This document shows positions 1-11,698 of a stretch of 64,000 nt of DNA, one piece after another. A model generated the notes under the pieces. It searched no databases. It saw nothing but the letters and a program-made list of their open reading frames with translations, and was not told the DNA's origin. Both the position numbers and the translations under genes were made by a program. The stretch is from contig JAJYUJ010000001.1 of the NCBI GenBank assembly GCA_021792615.1, positions 1 through 64,000 of the forward strand, written 5' to 3'. This DNA comes from a bacterium (lineage in GTDB: Bacteria > JAMCPX01). Every line of letters begins with the position of its first letter. The stretch's first letter is position 1.

Positions 1-143
1 TAAGAGGAGAGGAAACGAGGACAAACTGCGGAGCTAGGCTTTTTCTTCAGTTCCTCCCCCTCGACGGGGGAGGCGGGGTGGGGGTGAAATAGGAGCAATA
101 TCCACCCTCCCCTTACCCCTCCCGTCAAGGGAGGGGGATAAAC
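1..143. repeat. GC-rich palindromic intergenic repeat, copy 1 of a 143-bp direct duplication
   Basis: Sequence 1-143 recurs at 441-583 with one substitution seen (position 128 vs 568); contains cctccccctcgacgggggagg and cccctcccgtcaagggaggggg palindromes. Confidence 0.95.
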
Positions 144-161
144 GTAGAGGAAACAATTTTG

Positions 162-190
162 AATCTTTAATCTTTAATCTTTAATCTTTA
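162..190. repeat. Heptanucleotide tandem repeat (aatcttt)n
   Basis: gaatctttaatctttaatctttaatctttaat, about four units of 7 bp. Confidence 0.9.
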
Positions 191-440
191 ATTTTCAGTT
201 CCTCCCCCTTGACGGGGGAGGTTAGGTGGGGGTGAAATAGGAGTAATATCCACCCTCCCCTTACCCCTCCCGTCAAGGGAGGGGGATAAACGTAGAGGAA
301 ATAATCTTAAATCTTTAATCTTCAGTCTTAAGTTCCTTCCCCTCTTAGGGGAACGGGTACCCACCCGACAGGGAAGGGTGCGGATGAGGTCTAGTGAACA
401 ATCCCAAGACCTCACCCGAGACCTCACCTTAATCCTCTCC

Positions 441-583
441 TAAGAGGAGAGGAAACGAGGACAAACTGCGGAGCTAGGCTTTTTCTTCAGTTCCTCCCCC
501 TCGACGGGGGAGGCGGGGTGGGGGTGAAATAGGAGCAATATCCACCCTCCCCTTACCCCTCCCGTCAGGGGAGGGGGATAAAC
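441..583. repeat. GC-rich palindromic intergenic repeat, copy 2 of the 143-bp direct duplication
   Basis: Near-identical to 1-143; a related copy lies at about 198-293. Confidence 0.95.
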
Positions 584-687
584 AGAGAGGAAATCGAGAG
601 CAGGAAATCCAGAGCAGGAAATTCAGAACCCCCATCTCCCCTTATCAGGGGGGCAAGAAAAGGTCTCCCCTTATTGCGTGTTTCGGA

Positions 688-3369
688 TTAGGCTTCTTTA
701 CCGTGGCAGTTTTTGTACTTCTTGCCGCTGCCGCACCAGCACGGATCGTTCCTGCCGATCTTCTTGTTCTCCCGCTTTATAGGCGAGGTCACACCCTGGC
801 CAGGAGGAGGCTGTGCTGCAGGGGCGGCAGGCATGCCTGCCGGCTGTGAGAGATTCAGATTGAATTTCAACGGCATTCTCTGGGCGAGCGTCAATCTCTT
901 CTCGTCTTTTTCTTCGATCTGGATCTTGAACAGCCTGGTTATGGATTCTTCCCGCACCTGGCCGAGCATGAGCTGGAACATGTCGAACGCCTCTTTTTTG
1001 TATTCTATGAGCGGGTCTTTCTGCGCATAGCCCCGCAGCCCGATGCCCTCTTTCAGGTGGTCCATGTTAAGGAGGAAGTCCTTCCAGTTGCTGTCCAGGA
1101 CCTGGAGGAAAATAAACCGTACAAGATCGGCAAACGAGGTGTCCGGCATCGTTTTTTTCTTTTGCTCGATAAGTGCCTTTGCCTGTTCGACGATCAGGTC
1201 TTTCAACTCGTATGCTGTACTGTTTTGTTTCTGTTCTTCGGACAGGGATACTTTCAATGAAAGCATGCCGTCCAGTGCGTTGTTGATCGCGTTAAAGTCC
1301 CATTCTTCGGGCCTGTCCGGGTTCTCGATGTGTTTGTGCAGTATGTCGTCAACCGTTTGCTCGGTCATCTCCGCGATGATCCCGTCGAGGTTTTCTCCTC
1401 TCAGGATCTCTTTACGCTTCGCATAGATGACTTCCCGCTGCTTGTTCATGACGTCATCGTACTCAAGCAGCTGCTTCCTTATTTCGAAGTTGTGCTCTTC
1501 CACCTTCTTCTGTGCGTTTTCTATGGCCTTTGAAATCCAGGGGTGAGTTATAGGTTCTCCCTCGGACATGCCGAGCCGCTGCATAAAAGACGAAATCCTG
1601 TCGGAACCGAACCTGCGCATCAGGTCGTCTTCAAGCGCCATATAGAACCTCGACGATCCCGGGTCACCCTGCCTGCCGGACCTGCCGCGCAATTGGTTGT
1701 CTATACGCCTGGCCTCATGCCGCTCCGTACCGATGATGTGAAGCCCGCCCTGTTCGACGACCTCTTTTTTTTCTTCGTCACAACGGGCTTTTGTAGCTTC
1801 CAGAAGGTGATCGTAATTTTCCTGCTTTGCATCGCCGGTCTTGATCTTTTCTTTCACCATGAACTCCGGGTTGCCGCCGAGCAGTATGTCCACGCCTCTT
1901 CCTGCCATGTTGGTTGCAATGGTCACCGAGCCTTTTCTGCCTGCCTGGGCGATGATCATGGCCTCTTTTTCATGGTATTTTGCATTCAGGACATGGTGTT
2001 TTATGCCGCGCCTCGTGAGCATGGAGCTCAAAAGCTCCGACTTCTCAATGGAGATGGTGCCGACCAGTACGGGCCTGCCTTTTTTGTTCAACTCGAGGAT
2101 CTCTTCTATCACCGCATTGAATTTCTCTTTCAGTGTCCTGTAGATAAGATCATGGTTGTCCTGGCGTACCATGGGGAGGTTGGTCGGAACGATGTTCACG
2201 TCGAGATTGTATATCTTTTTGAACTCCGACGCCTCGGTGTCCGCGGTACCGGTCATGCCTGCGAGTTTTTTGAACATTCTGAAATAGTTCTGGAATGTTA
2301 TGGTCGCAAGGGTCTGGTTTTCGTTCTCTATCTTGACGCCCTCTTTTGCCTCGATTGCCTGGTGCAGGCCGTCGCTCCATCTCCTTCCGGGCATCAGCCT
2401 TCCGGTGAATTCGTCTACGATAACGACCTCGCCGTCCTTGAGCATGTAGTCCACGTCCCTTTTGAAGATAACGTGCGCCTTCAATGCCTGGTTCACGTGG
2501 TGCAGGGTCTCTATCTGCGAAGGCTCGAAGATGTTCCCGATGCCGAGCAGTTTCTCGACGTTCAGCGCCCCCTGTTCCGTGAGGATAACATTTTTTTGTT
2601 TTTCATCTATGGTATAATCCTGTTCGAGTTTCAACCGCGGAATAATCTTGTCGATGGTGTAGTACTTGCTGGTTGATTCCTCGGCCTGACCGGATATGAT
2701 GAGCGGCGTCCTCGCCTCGTCTATCAGTATGCTGTCCACCTCGTCGACGATCGCGTAGTTTAAGTCCCGCTGCACCATTTCCCTTATGTCGAATTTCATG
2801 TTGTCCCTGAGGTAATCGAACCCGAACTCATTGTTCGTGCCGTAGGTAATGTCGGCGTTGTACGCTGCCTGCCGCTGCCCGTCATCCAGGTCATGGACAA
2901 TGACCCCGACCGTGAGCCCGAGGAATTTATAGACCTCACCCATCCATTCCGCATCACGTTTTGCAAGGTAATCGTTTACGGTAACGATATGCACGCCCTT
3001 GCCTTCGAGCGCATTCAGGTATGCCGGCAGGGTGGCTACGAGGGTTTTACCTTCACCCGTTTTCATCTCGGCAATTCTTCCCGTGTTGAGAACGATGCCC
3101 CCGAGCAGCTGGACATCGAAATGCCTCATACGGATGACGCGTTTTGATGCCTCCCGCACAACGGCAAATGCCTCGGCCAGAATATCGTCGAGCGTTTCGC
3201 CGTTTTCGAGCCTCTTTTTAAATGCTGCGGTCTTTTCTTTCAGCGCACTGTCCTGCAGCACTGAAACAGAAGGCTCAAACCCGTTGATCTCTTCAACAAG
3301 AGGGTATATCTTTTTCAGGTCCCTGTCGTTTTTTGAGCCCGCAATTTTTTTAAGGATCATTTCAAACAT
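688..3369 (-). CDS. secA: Preprotein translocase subunit SecA with C-terminal SEC-C zinc motif
   Basis: Walker [38 protein letters not shown]-terminal [21 protein letters not shown]; start chosen at [17 protein letters not shown] behind a plausible SD. Confidence 0.97.
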   Translation of the reverse strand: MFEMILKKIAGSKNDRDLKKIYPLVEEINGFEPSVSVLQDSALKEKTAAFKKRLENGETLDDILAEAFAVVREASKRVIRMRHFDVQLLGGIVLNTGRIAEMKTGEGKTLVATLPAYLNALEGKGVHIVTVNDYLAKRDAEWMGEVYKFLGLTVGVIVHDLDDGQRQAAYNADITYGTNNEFGFDYLRDNMKFDIREMVQRDLNYAIVDEVDSILIDEARTPLIISGQAEESTSKYYTIDKIIPRLKLEQDYTIDEKQKNVILTEQGALNVEKLLGIGNIFEPSQIETLHHVNQALKAHVIFKRDVDYMLKDGEVVIVDEFTGRLMPGRRWSDGLHQAIEAKEGVKIENENQTLATITFQNYFRMFKKLAGMTGTADTEASEFKKIYNLDVNIVPTNLPMVRQDNHDLIYRTLKEKFNAVIEEILELNKKGRPVLVGTISIEKSELLSSMLTRRGIKHHVLNAKYHEKEAMIIAQAGRKGSVTIATNMAGRGVDILLGGNPEFMVKEKIKTGDAKQENYDHLLEATKARCDEEKKEVVEQGGLHIIGTERHEARRIDNQLRGRSGRQGDPGSSRFYMALEDDLMRRFGSDRISSFMQRLGMSEGEPITHPWISKAIENAQKKVEEHNFEIRKQLLEYDDVMNKQREVIYAKRKEILRGENLDGIIAEMTEQTVDDILHKHIENPDRPEEWDFNAINNALDGMLSLKVSLSEEQKQNSTAYELKDLIVEQAKALIEQKKKTMPDTSFADLVRFIFLQVLDSNWKDFLLNMDHLKEGIGLRGYAQKDPLIEYKKEAFDMFQLMLGQVREESITRLFKIQIEEKDEKRLTLAQRMPLKFNLNLSQPAGMPAAPAAQPPPGQGVTSPIKRENKKIGRNDPCWCGSGKKYKNCHGKEA

Positions 3370-3501
3370 TATTTTCCCTGCCTCTTTGAATAAGTATAGT
3401 GTATAATTTAATCCTGCTGCCCGTATAAAGTCAAACAAAGACCGCGCCTATCATCCATTCAAGTGCTTGCCAAGAAACGAGTATCAATATAGGAAGATCT
3501 C

Positions 3502-4539
3502 ATGAAGCTGAAAAAATTAGCCATCCCGGTTGTTATCACAGGGGCAGTCCTGATCGTTGTTATAAAAATACTGTCATCCGATAAGCCTGTCACGGTAAAT
3601 GCCGTGTCCGTAAAAAGGGGTGATGTCGATCAGATAGTAAGCTCAACATCTTCAGGCTCCGTAGAACCTGTCGAAAAGGCAGACCTGATGTCCGAATACC
3701 CCGGGGCAATAACCCATATTTATTATAAAAAGGGCAGCCACGTTCATAAGGGCGATGTTATCATCGTCATGGACAATGCTATTGCAAAGGTCGAACTCGA
3801 CAGTACGGCAGAGGCATACAACAGGGCAAAAAAGCTTTACCGGTCTCACGCCATATCAAAGGCATCGCTTGATACGGCGATGTACGCGTACAGGGGTGCA
3901 TTGGCACGGTACAATCAGTCGTTCTTACGAACACCCATAACCGGGGTAATAACCGAGTTGAACGCCCATCTCGGGGAATTTCCCCTCGGCGGCAATTCCA
4001 TGCTCCCGGGCAGTGCATCCGCATTGCAGCAGTACGGGCTGCTGGTACAGGTCGTCGATGACCGTTCGTATCACATAAAGGCGCCGTTCGATGAGGTTGA
4101 TTCCGGCATGATAAGAACGGGACAGTCCGCGCACGTTACCTTCGATGCGTTTCCGGACAGGGTTTTCCACGGCAGGGTCACCGAGGTGTCTCCCTCGGTA
4201 TCTACTGCCCTCGATCTCAACAGGACCATCGAGGCAGAGATCTCCCTTCCGCCCATACGCGGTATCAAGATGGGCATGTCCGCTGACGTCGAGATCATCG
4301 TCAGCGTGGCAAAGGACGTCCTCTCCGTACCTACGTACGCGGTCCAGGAATCGTCTTCGAACAAAAAGTTCGTGTGGATTATCCGCGATCAAAAGGCAGA
4401 AAAGATTGACGTACACACGGGCATATCGAACTGGGACAACACGGTTGTTACAAAGGGACTGACACAGGATATGAAGGTGATCCTGCCCTCTGACAAATAT
4501 ACCCTGCATGAAGGCATGAAGGTCTCGGCGCATGATTGA
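3502..4539 (+). CDS. Efflux periplasmic adaptor (HlyD/MacA-like membrane fusion protein)
   Basis: N-terminal TM, EKADLMSEYPGAITHIYYKKGSHVHKGDVIIVMDN lipoyl-like domain; next to ABC ATPase and permease. Confidence 0.88.
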   Translation: MKLKKLAIPVVITGAVLIVVIKILSSDKPVTVNAVSVKRGDVDQIVSSTSSGSVEPVEKADLMSEYPGAITHIYYKKGSHVHKGDVIIVMDNAIAKVELDSTAEAYNRAKKLYRSHAISKASLDTAMYAYRGALARYNQSFLRTPITGVITELNAHLGEFPLGGNSMLPGSASALQQYGLLVQVVDDRSYHIKAPFDEVDSGMIRTGQSAHVTFDAFPDRVFHGRVTEVSPSVSTALDLNRTIEAEISLPPIRGIKMGMSADVEIIVSVAKDVLSVPTYAVQESSSNKKFVWIIRDQKAEKIDVHTGISNWDNTVVTKGLTQDMKVILPSDKYTLHEGMKVSAHD

Positions 4540-5197
4540 GATGGAACATGTATGGAAGGTATACCGGATGGAATCCGTGGAGGTAACGGCTTTGAAGGAT
4601 ATTAACCTCCGCATAGACAGCGGCGAGTATATCTCCATAATAGGTCCGTCCGGTTCAGGCAAGTCCACACTGATGAACATCCTCGGGTGTCTGGACAAAC
4701 CGTCCGACGGGAAATTCATTTTGAACGATAAAAACATATCGGACTATTCCGACAGAGAGCTCGCGCACATACGCAACAAGCAAATAGGGTTCGTGTTCCA
4801 GATGTTCAACCTGCTGCCCCGGTACAATGCGATCAAAAATGTTTCCATCCCCCTGCTGTACGCGGGTATAGAGGGAAAGGAGATGGAAACACGATCGAAA
4901 GATGCCCTGGAAAAGGTGGGGCTGAGCGACCGGATGTATCACAGGCCGTCGCAGTTGTCCGGGGGGCAGCAGCAGCGTATTGCCATAGCCCGGGCGATCG
5001 TCAATAACCCGGATATTATTCTTGCGGACGAACCCACCGGGAACCTGGATACGAAGTCCGGCGGGGAGATCATATCCATTTTCAAAAACCTCAACCAGCA
5101 AATGAAGGTGACGGTCGTGCTCATCACGCACGATCCCTCCATAGCCCAGCAGGCGAACAGGGTGATAAAGATACTGGACGGCGCCATTGTGCAGTGA
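4532..5197 (+). CDS. ABC transporter ATP-binding protein (MacB/LolD type)
   Basis: [50 protein letters not shown]; overlaps upstream gene by 8 bp. Confidence 0.96.
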   Translation: MIEMEHVWKVYRMESVEVTALKDINLRIDSGEYISIIGPSGSGKSTLMNILGCLDKPSDGKFILNDKNISDYSDRELAHIRNKQIGFVFQMFNLLPRYNAIKNVSIPLLYAGIEGKEMETRSKDALEKVGLSDRMYHRPSQLSGGQQQRIAIARAIVNNPDIILADEPTGNLDTKSGGEIISIFKNLNQQMKVTVVLITHDPSIAQQANRVIKILDGAIVQ

Positions 5198-5200
5198 TCT

Positions 5201-6412
5201 ATGAACAAACTGACCTACATCGTTACGGCCTTTGAGGCTTTATCGAGCAACAAGATGCGGTCTGCGCTGACCATGCTCGGCGTGATCATCGGCGTTGCTT
5301 CCGTGATCCTGCTTGTTTCCATGGCAGAGGGTGCAAAGCAATATATCCTTGAGAAATTCACGGGCCTCGGGACCAATCTCATTATCATACAGCCCGGCAA
5401 AATCCAGACCAAGGGCGGCAGTTTTCCGGTTGCAGGCATAGCGACGACGCACAAGCTGACGCTGTCGGATGTCAAGGCAATAGAGCGGCAGGCAACGTAC
5501 GTGGACGGCGTGTTCCCGATGATACTCGGAGCGCTTATCGTGAAATACCATGACGCGCATGCCGATACAACGGTCGTCGGTGTCAATGAGCAGTTCACGA
5601 AGATCATCAGCATGATGCCCTCGATCGGCGGTTTTATGACAAAAGAGGAAAGCGACGCGGGCAGGAATGTGTGTGTACTCGGGTACAATATATGGAAGGC
5701 GTTGTTTGCGGACAAAAACCCTCTCGGCAGGATCGTCAAGCTCGGTAATTTTTATTTCAGGGTCATCGGGGTTATGGAAAAGAAGGGACAGGCTGTCGGG
5801 TTTGACTGGGACGATCTCGTGTACGTGCCTGCACGGGCGGCGGAAAAACTCTTCAACACGGACAGCCTGTTCGGCATCCGGGCGAAGGCCATATCCAAGA
5901 ACGTGATCAACGAGGCCGTTGCACAGATAACGCAGATCCTGAAGAAACAGCACAACAACAATGAAGACTTCAGCGTGGTAACGCAGGAGTCCATGCTTTC
6001 GACGGTCGATACCATTATGAACATGATGACCATCGTTCTCGGCGGCATAGCAGGCATATCGCTGCTCGTGGGCGGTATCGGGATCATGAATATCATGCTG
6101 GTTTCCATCAAGGAGCGCACCAGAGAGATAGGCCTGCGCAAGGCTGTCGGGGCGAACAAGCAGGACATACTCATCCAGTTCCTCATAGAATCGGCAACCC
6201 TGAGTACAACGGGCGGGGTCATCGGTATGCTGATAGGCATCGGCGGCGGGTTTATCATGCAGTCCATGATCAGCGGCTTCCACATCAGCATTACACTCTG
6301 GTCGATCCTGCTCTCGTTCTTTTTTTCCGCCTTCGTCGGGATATTCTTCGGCGTGTATCCCGCGTACAAGGCAGCTCAGCTCGACCCCATAGAATCCCTG
6401 CGGTACGAATAG
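5201..6412 (+). CDS. ABC transporter permease (MacB/FtsX family)
   Basis: [68 protein letters not shown]. Confidence 0.95.
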   Translation: MNKLTYIVTAFEALSSNKMRSALTMLGVIIGVASVILLVSMAEGAKQYILEKFTGLGTNLIIIQPGKIQTKGGSFPVAGIATTHKLTLSDVKAIERQATYVDGVFPMILGALIVKYHDAHADTTVVGVNEQFTKIISMMPSIGGFMTKEESDAGRNVCVLGYNIWKALFADKNPLGRIVKLGNFYFRVIGVMEKKGQAVGFDWDDLVYVPARAAEKLFNTDSLFGIRAKAISKNVINEAVAQITQILKKQHNNNEDFSVVTQESMLSTVDTIMNMMTIVLGGIAGISLLVGGIGIMNIMLVSIKERTREIGLRKAVGANKQDILIQFLIESATLSTTGGVIGMLIGIGGGFIMQSMISGFHISITLWSILLSFFFSAFVGIFFGVYPAYKAAQLDPIESLRYE

Positions 6413-7695
6413 TCAAAACGCTGCTTGATCATCCTGAAGTTGAGGAACAACAGCAGCAACATTCCGTAAAACTGTGCGGAATAAAACGTTAGCCGGTACA
6501 CAAGGTCCAAAGGATTGCCGGATATAAATGCATGGGCTATCTCCATGGCCTTTTGAAAATAAACAGAACCGGTATCGATGGATACAAGGAACAGTGCCGC
6601 TAAAAATAGTACGATCTCAAAGAGAGTGTTTTTCCTGGAGAGTTCTTTTATGAGAATAATCAAAGGCAGGAGCAGGAGGGTAAGGTAGTGATTCCAGCAC
6701 AGCGGCGACAGGAGCAGGGACGCCAGAACAAATGCGGATAGTCCCAAATCGCCCGTGTAGGTATACCGTGAGATACTCCATGCCCCATACAACACGAGCA
6801 ACGCTTCCGTACAATAGAGAAACAGGTTTTTATCGAAATAGCTTATCGACGCGGTCAATGCCCCGGTTCCGGGTGATGTTTTCACAGAGAGAAAAAGCTT
6901 TGTGGCAAAACCATTGAAAGAGGAATTCTGCAGATGTGCCTCCCAGTATCCAATATCCGCCGGTATCATGCTCGAAAAGAAATGCAAGAACTCGTATTTT
7001 GTAACGAGAAAGGTAAGGGTAAGGATAATAACGATACTTGCAATAGCATAGAGGAACGCCGTATACTTTTTACTGATGAGGAAGTAAAGGATCAGAAGTC
7101 CCGGATAAAACTTGAGCATCGTTGCGAGCGCAATAAAAATGCCGGACATACCTTCTTTTCCTTTTTTCAAAAAATACCATCCCGCAACAACGAACAGCGT
7201 AATAAGAATTGACGTTTGGCCCAGAGCAAGGTTGAGCTGAAAAGGCGGCCATGCGGTCATGAACAGGAACAGCAGAGGAACATAGAAAAATGAGCTGTCT
7301 GCGGCCTTAATCAATAAAAAGCTTGTCAGGATTGCGCATGCTATGGTCAGGAGACTCCACAAGAATATTGCGTTGTGAAAGCTCAGTCTCCACAAAGGAA
7401 ACAACAGCATGGCGGTAAACGGCGGATGGGCATTGATGTATTTAAGGTGATCGCCTGCAGGGATCCCGTTCTTTTTAAGAAGACTTGTATATAGATCCAT
7501 AAAATGAGAAGGGTACAGGGATTGACCTGCAAGGAGTTGCCTTCCGGCAATATAATCCTGTGGAAAATCATAGGGTGATGTTATGCCCGTCAAAAAGGAC
7601 TGTTTCAGCTCCGGCAGCCTGATCAAGAAGTATGCAATGACCGTTACGGAAAGAAAAACGTAAAACGCAAACTTTTTTATCGCTGCTTTTTTCAT
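6376..7695 (-). CDS. Polytopic membrane protein, GT87-like (DUF2029) mannosyltransferase family
   Basis: Multiple TM helices, HPPFTAMLLFPLW and ATMLKFYPGLLILYFL motifs typical of GT87-type proteins. Confidence 0.72.
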   Translation of the reverse strand: MKKAAIKKFAFYVFLSVTVIAYFLIRLPELKQSFLTGITSPYDFPQDYIAGRQLLAGQSLYPSHFMDLYTSLLKKNGIPAGDHLKYINAHPPFTAMLLFPLWRLSFHNAIFLWSLLTIACAILTSFLLIKAADSSFFYVPLLFLFMTAWPPFQLNLALGQTSILITLFVVAGWYFLKKGKEGMSGIFIALATMLKFYPGLLILYFLISKKYTAFLYAIASIVIILTLTFLVTKYEFLHFFSSMIPADIGYWEAHLQNSSFNGFATKLFLSVKTSPGTGALTASISYFDKNLFLYCTEALLVLYGAWSISRYTYTGDLGLSAFVLASLLLSPLCWNHYLTLLLLPLIILIKELSRKNTLFEIVLFLAALFLVSIDTGSVYFQKAMEIAHAFISGNPLDLVYRLTFYSAQFYGMLLLLFLNFRMIKQRFDYSYRRDSMGSS

Positions 7696-10082
7696 GCAAT
7701 CTCCTTTTTCCGGGCTAAGGCGAGGCTGAACAACAGGAGGCTTATGATGCCGGTTATCGTGAGGATCAAGCCGATGAGAAAGCTCAACGGCTTGTAGGTC
7801 AGGACCACGGTATGGACTCCTTTTTCAAGGAACACGCCGTCAAATGCATAATCTGTTTGTATGAGCCTTGTTTCCTCGTTGTCCACGTACACATGCCAGC
7901 CCGGAAAATAGGTGTTGCTTATGACCAGCAACCCGGGCCCCGATGTGTCAACGTTCATCTTGATAAAGGACGGTTTATAGACTTCGAATTGGACATCGAA
8001 GGTACCTTGCGCATTTTTACCGGGGGAAAAGGTGGCGTACCGAGCATCAGGTTCAGGTATTATCGCCGTCGTGCTTAATTGCCCGGCATTTTTGTTTACC
8101 AGATCAAGCCAGTTCCGGTCGTCAAGTTTATGGCCGGCCGATGGCATACGCGCTGTTTTGTAATCATAGACCATGAATGCCCTGTTCAATGCAGACCGGT
8201 TCTTGTAGAGCGTATAGCCATTATACGAAAGCATGGGTTTCAGCCCGAGTCCCTGAAAACGCGGGACATCATCTTTTGTCATGATAATGAATTTGATATT
8301 GGCAAGGTTAAGGAAATCATGGAACGGCATCGTTTTAATAAGCTGAGAATACCAATGAACAAGCATTGCGTCGTAACCGGTCGGTTCTTCAAATCCATAG
8401 TACTGTACTATGCCAATGGGCCAGGGAGGTCCAACCTCGTTGTTGTGTGCTTTGAATAACGGCAGGATCCTGAATGGCTTTTTTTGCCGGTCCAACATTT
8501 CGATGATAGGATTGACCGGATAAAAGTATGCCGGCCTTATCGCAGATTCCAGGGGAATCATGGGTAATGCCGTCTCTATAAAAACAAGTACTCCCATACC
8601 GTATGCCGCGAGCGTATTCTTTTTTGACTTCTTGAGCAGAAGGAGTGTGAGGATGAGCAGGATGGCCGCCCCGATGATATCAACCAGCGACGGCAGCAAC
8701 AGATCCAGTTTATTGACGGCAGCCTGTCCTATATCCTTGTTCATCTGCAGAAGAAAAGGAAGAAAGGCAATTCCGGCAATAAGGAGTACCGTAAAAAAGG
8801 CAAACGAAAAGTATTTCGATGGTATGCGTCCTTTAAAATAGGCATCCAGCGCCAGTGTGCCCGACAAAACCACAAATACAGGCAAGTTCCCGAACATGTA
8901 ATAAGAGAAGCCTGTACTGAACACGGGCAGCAGAAGGAGAAGTGAATGCACAACCGGTATATCGAAAGCGACGACCAGAATATAGATGATTATGAAGAGG
9001 TGTACACTTATCAATTTGTTCTGAGCATGTCTCATCCCGATTAACGCTGTGATAAACAAAAAGAACATTGTTATACCGGAATATCCGATTGCGGATAGCG
9101 GGAAAAAGCCATGGAAAACAACATAGAGAATCTTTATATGGAGAAGCGTACTGAAAAAATTGGGCACCAAACTGAAAAGAGCGGTTGAAAAGGGAATTAT
9201 GGAAAGGTTGCCGGAGCCCGTTCTGCCGGCGAATGCACTACTGTTCAGCATGTATTCGAGAAACGGGATGAGTTGAACACCGGAGATCAGCATACCGATT
9301 ATCAAAAATCCCGTTAGTTTCAAAAGTGCCCTGATTCGTGCTTTTTTTTCTTTGAATTCCTGAAATATCCTTATAAAGGCATACAGAAGGATAATGGTCG
9401 TGGCATAAAACAGGGTTTCGGGATGGCCTGCAAATACCGCAAGGACAAAACCGAGGCACAGGATCATATACCCCTTGATACTGTCCTGGTGCTGAACAAT
9501 GAGTTCTACAGCCAATAAGCCCAATGGTATGTAGAAGGCAAAAGCCGAATTGTCATGATAAAGCCAGCGGGTATTGTATCCGGTAAACATTGCGGCTATG
9601 GAACCGACGATTGCTGCCCGGTAATCAACATGTACCTGCGAAAGATAAAGGTACACGAATATACCACACAGGTAAAGCCGCATAAGATAGATCAGCAGAA
9701 GGCCCCATTTCATGCCGAGCAGGTAGATAAGGAAGTTGAGCGGGAAGAAAAACGCCGACTGCATGTTTGCTATATGCGGTTGTCCGCAAGCCTCATGCGG
9801 GTTCCACAGAGGCAGGCTTCCGGATTTGATTGATTCCGTATTGAATTGGAACCACGGTATGAATTGATCCACGTTGTCGAGGTCCAGTATGCTCCTGTTC
9901 TGTATGGCCGCAGGGAGCCCTTTTTTTTGAAAGAACGTACAGGTTTGCAATATGTCGGCCGTGGCCGGTATCCTGTCCGTGAAGAGGGAACGGGAAAAGA
10001 ATACAACGAGGGACAACAAAATGAATATATGTGCGTAGAGAAATGCTTTCCGTCTGCCCATAGCTTTTGCGTCTGTATCCAT
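7692..10082 (-). CDS. YfhO family membrane protein (GT-C-like)
   Basis: LWNPHEACGQPHIANMQSAFFFPLNFL, C-terminal PGWHVYVDNEETRLIQTDYAFDGVFLEKGVHTVVLTYKP. Confidence 0.82.
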   Translation of the reverse strand: MDTDAKAMGRRKAFLYAHIFILLSLVVFFSRSLFTDRIPATADILQTCTFFQKKGLPAAIQNRSILDLDNVDQFIPWFQFNTESIKSGSLPLWNPHEACGQPHIANMQSAFFFPLNFLIYLLGMKWGLLLIYLMRLYLCGIFVYLYLSQVHVDYRAAIVGSIAAMFTGYNTRWLYHDNSAFAFYIPLGLLAVELIVQHQDSIKGYMILCLGFVLAVFAGHPETLFYATTIILLYAFIRIFQEFKEKKARIRALLKLTGFLIIGMLISGVQLIPFLEYMLNSSAFAGRTGSGNLSIIPFSTALFSLVPNFFSTLLHIKILYVVFHGFFPLSAIGYSGITMFFLFITALIGMRHAQNKLISVHLFIIIYILVVAFDIPVVHSLLLLLPVFSTGFSYYMFGNLPVFVVLSGTLALDAYFKGRIPSKYFSFAFFTVLLIAGIAFLPFLLQMNKDIGQAAVNKLDLLLPSLVDIIGAAILLILTLLLLKKSKKNTLAAYGMGVLVFIETALPMIPLESAIRPAYFYPVNPIIEMLDRQKKPFRILPLFKAHNNEVGPPWPIGIVQYYGFEEPTGYDAMLVHWYSQLIKTMPFHDFLNLANIKFIIMTKDDVPRFQGLGLKPMLSYNGYTLYKNRSALNRAFMVYDYKTARMPSAGHKLDDRNWLDLVNKNAGQLSTTAIIPEPDARYATFSPGKNAQGTFDVQFEVYKPSFIKMNVDTSGPGLLVISNTYFPGWHVYVDNEETRLIQTDYAFDGVFLEKGVHTVVLTYKPLSFLIGLILTITGIISLLLFSLALARKKEIA

Positions 10083-10195
10083 AGAACAAATTTATATAAT
10101 AATCCCGTTTTTATACAACATTTATTTGTATTGCCTCGCGTAAAAACCAGAGTAACGGAGTTTACAGAGGAGTCCCTGTATGCTATACCGTAACC

Positions 10196-11698
10196 ATGAA
10201 AAATATAACGTTTCTTCTTATATCCGTTCTGGTGTTTGCTGCATTCTCGGGATGTGCAGGCAGTAAAACAACCGCTGCCCGTACTGCGGTGTGGTCCGAT
10301 GGTACATGGCTCAGAGATACGCAGGGCAGGGTGATTCTTATCCATGGTATCAATGTCAGCCAGAAAGTCCCTCCGTATCTGCCGGATAGTCCTCCGGCAA
10401 GTACCATTTCCCAGACCGCTGCTTATTTCGCAAACATCAAACAGGCAGGATTCGATGCGGTGAGGCTCATCATTATATGGGCGGGTCTTGAACCGACACC
10501 GGGCACGATCGATCAGCAGTATCTTAAGCAGATCCAGCAGGAGGTGCAATTCTGCTCGGATGACGGGTTATATGTGCTGCTGGACATGCACCAGGACCTT
10601 TACAGCCAGTCCCTATGCAATGGCGACGGAGCGCCTGCATGGGCGTGCGACCTTACAGGATACAGTGTGACCCAATGCAGCACAACCAGTTGGGCTACAA
10701 ATTATCTGGTCCCTGCAATTACGCAGTCTTTCCAGAACTTTTGGAATGACGCTCAGGGCCCCGATGGGATAGGCCTGCAAGAGCATTACGCCGAAGCATG
10801 GCAGCGCGTTGCAGCCCTGTTTGCAACCAACACCTCGGTGCTCGGCTATGAGATCATGAATGAGCCTTACCCGGGCAAATATGATTTATTTTCGACCGGC
10901 TTTGAAATACAGGCGCTCGCGCCGTTCTACGAAAAGGTTGCCGCAGCCATACGCAAGGTGGATTCCTCCCATGCCATTGTATTCGAGCCCTCGGTAACCC
11001 GGGCAAACCTTTTGCACAACTACAACACCGGCATCAGCAGTACCACGTTTCCGCAGGATTTCAGAAACCTCGTTTTTGCACCCCATTATTATCCGCTGAC
11101 ATCCGGCAGCAGCATCAGCACGACCGATATATCTGCGCTCCAGACGACGATCCCGCAGATAGCCATGGTGAGCGCATCCATGAAGACCCCGTACATCGTA
11201 GACGAGATGGGGCTGGATCATAACGAAAGCAACAGTGCAGATTATATGACCGCACTGCTCGGGGAGCTTGACCGTGAGATCAGTAACTGGATGTTCTGGG
11301 CGTATGGGGAAGTTTTTAACGGGAGCGGCAGTGAGATACTGCTGGATGCAACCGGTGCACCTGCCTTTCCCCTGATGGATGTCCTGTCGAGGCCGTATCC
11401 CGTACTGACAGCAGGGACTCCGGTCAGCATAAGCTATCCTATAACAAGCGACCCTTCAAGCTTCACGACAACTTCGTTCACCTACACGTACAAAGAGGAC
11501 GGCATAGGCCATGGCCCTACGGAGATATTCATCCCGCAGATCCATTTCCCCAACGGCTTTACGGTTACGACGTCGGACGGGACTGCGGGCTTCGATGCAT
11601 CCACGGACATCATGTCCTATACAAAGGGCGCGAGGGCGAGCCACACGATAACCGTATCTCCGTGTATTCAGGGGCAGGCAGGCTGTATCCTGTTTTAG
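10196..11698 (+). CDS. GH5-family glycoside hydrolase lipoprotein, endoglycosylceramidase-like
   Basis: Lipobox FSGC; LRDTQGRVILIHGINVSQK; acid/base GYEIMNEPYPGKY; nucleophile region PYIVDEMGLDHNE. Confidence 0.85.
   Translation: MKNITFLLISVLVFAAFSGCAGSKTTAARTAVWSDGTWLRDTQGRVILIHGINVSQKVPPYLPDSPPASTISQTAAYFANIKQAGFDAVRLIIIWAGLEPTPGTIDQQYLKQIQQEVQFCSDDGLYVLLDMHQDLYSQSLCNGDGAPAWACDLTGYSVTQCSTTSWATNYLVPAITQSFQNFWNDAQGPDGIGLQEHYAEAWQRVAALFATNTSVLGYEIMNEPYPGKYDLFSTGFEIQALAPFYEKVAAAIRKVDSSHAIVFEPSVTRANLLHNYNTGISSTTFPQDFRNLVFAPHYYPLTSGSSISTTDISALQTTIPQIAMVSASMKTPYIVDEMGLDHNESNSADYMTALLGELDREISNWMFWAYGEVFNGSGSEILLDATGAPAFPLMDVLSRPYPVLTAGTPVSISYPITSDPSSFTTTSFTYTYKEDGIGHGPTEIFIPQIHFPNGFTVTTSDGTAGFDASTDIMSYTKGARASHTITVSPCIQGQAGCILF

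Noticed and set aside
188-427. 79-aa reverse ORF in the GC-rich repeat region
   Set aside because: Translation (SPSLDGRGKGR..PPPNLPRQGGG) is the typical spurious product of palindromic GC-rich repeats.
1-600. CRISPR array
   Set aside because: Repeats are few, unequal in spacing, palindromic and lack unique uniform spacers; no cas genes in the window.
1543-2676. 377-aa ORF antisense to secA
   Set aside because: Shadow ORF opposite strongly conserved SecA motifs; no family resemblance.
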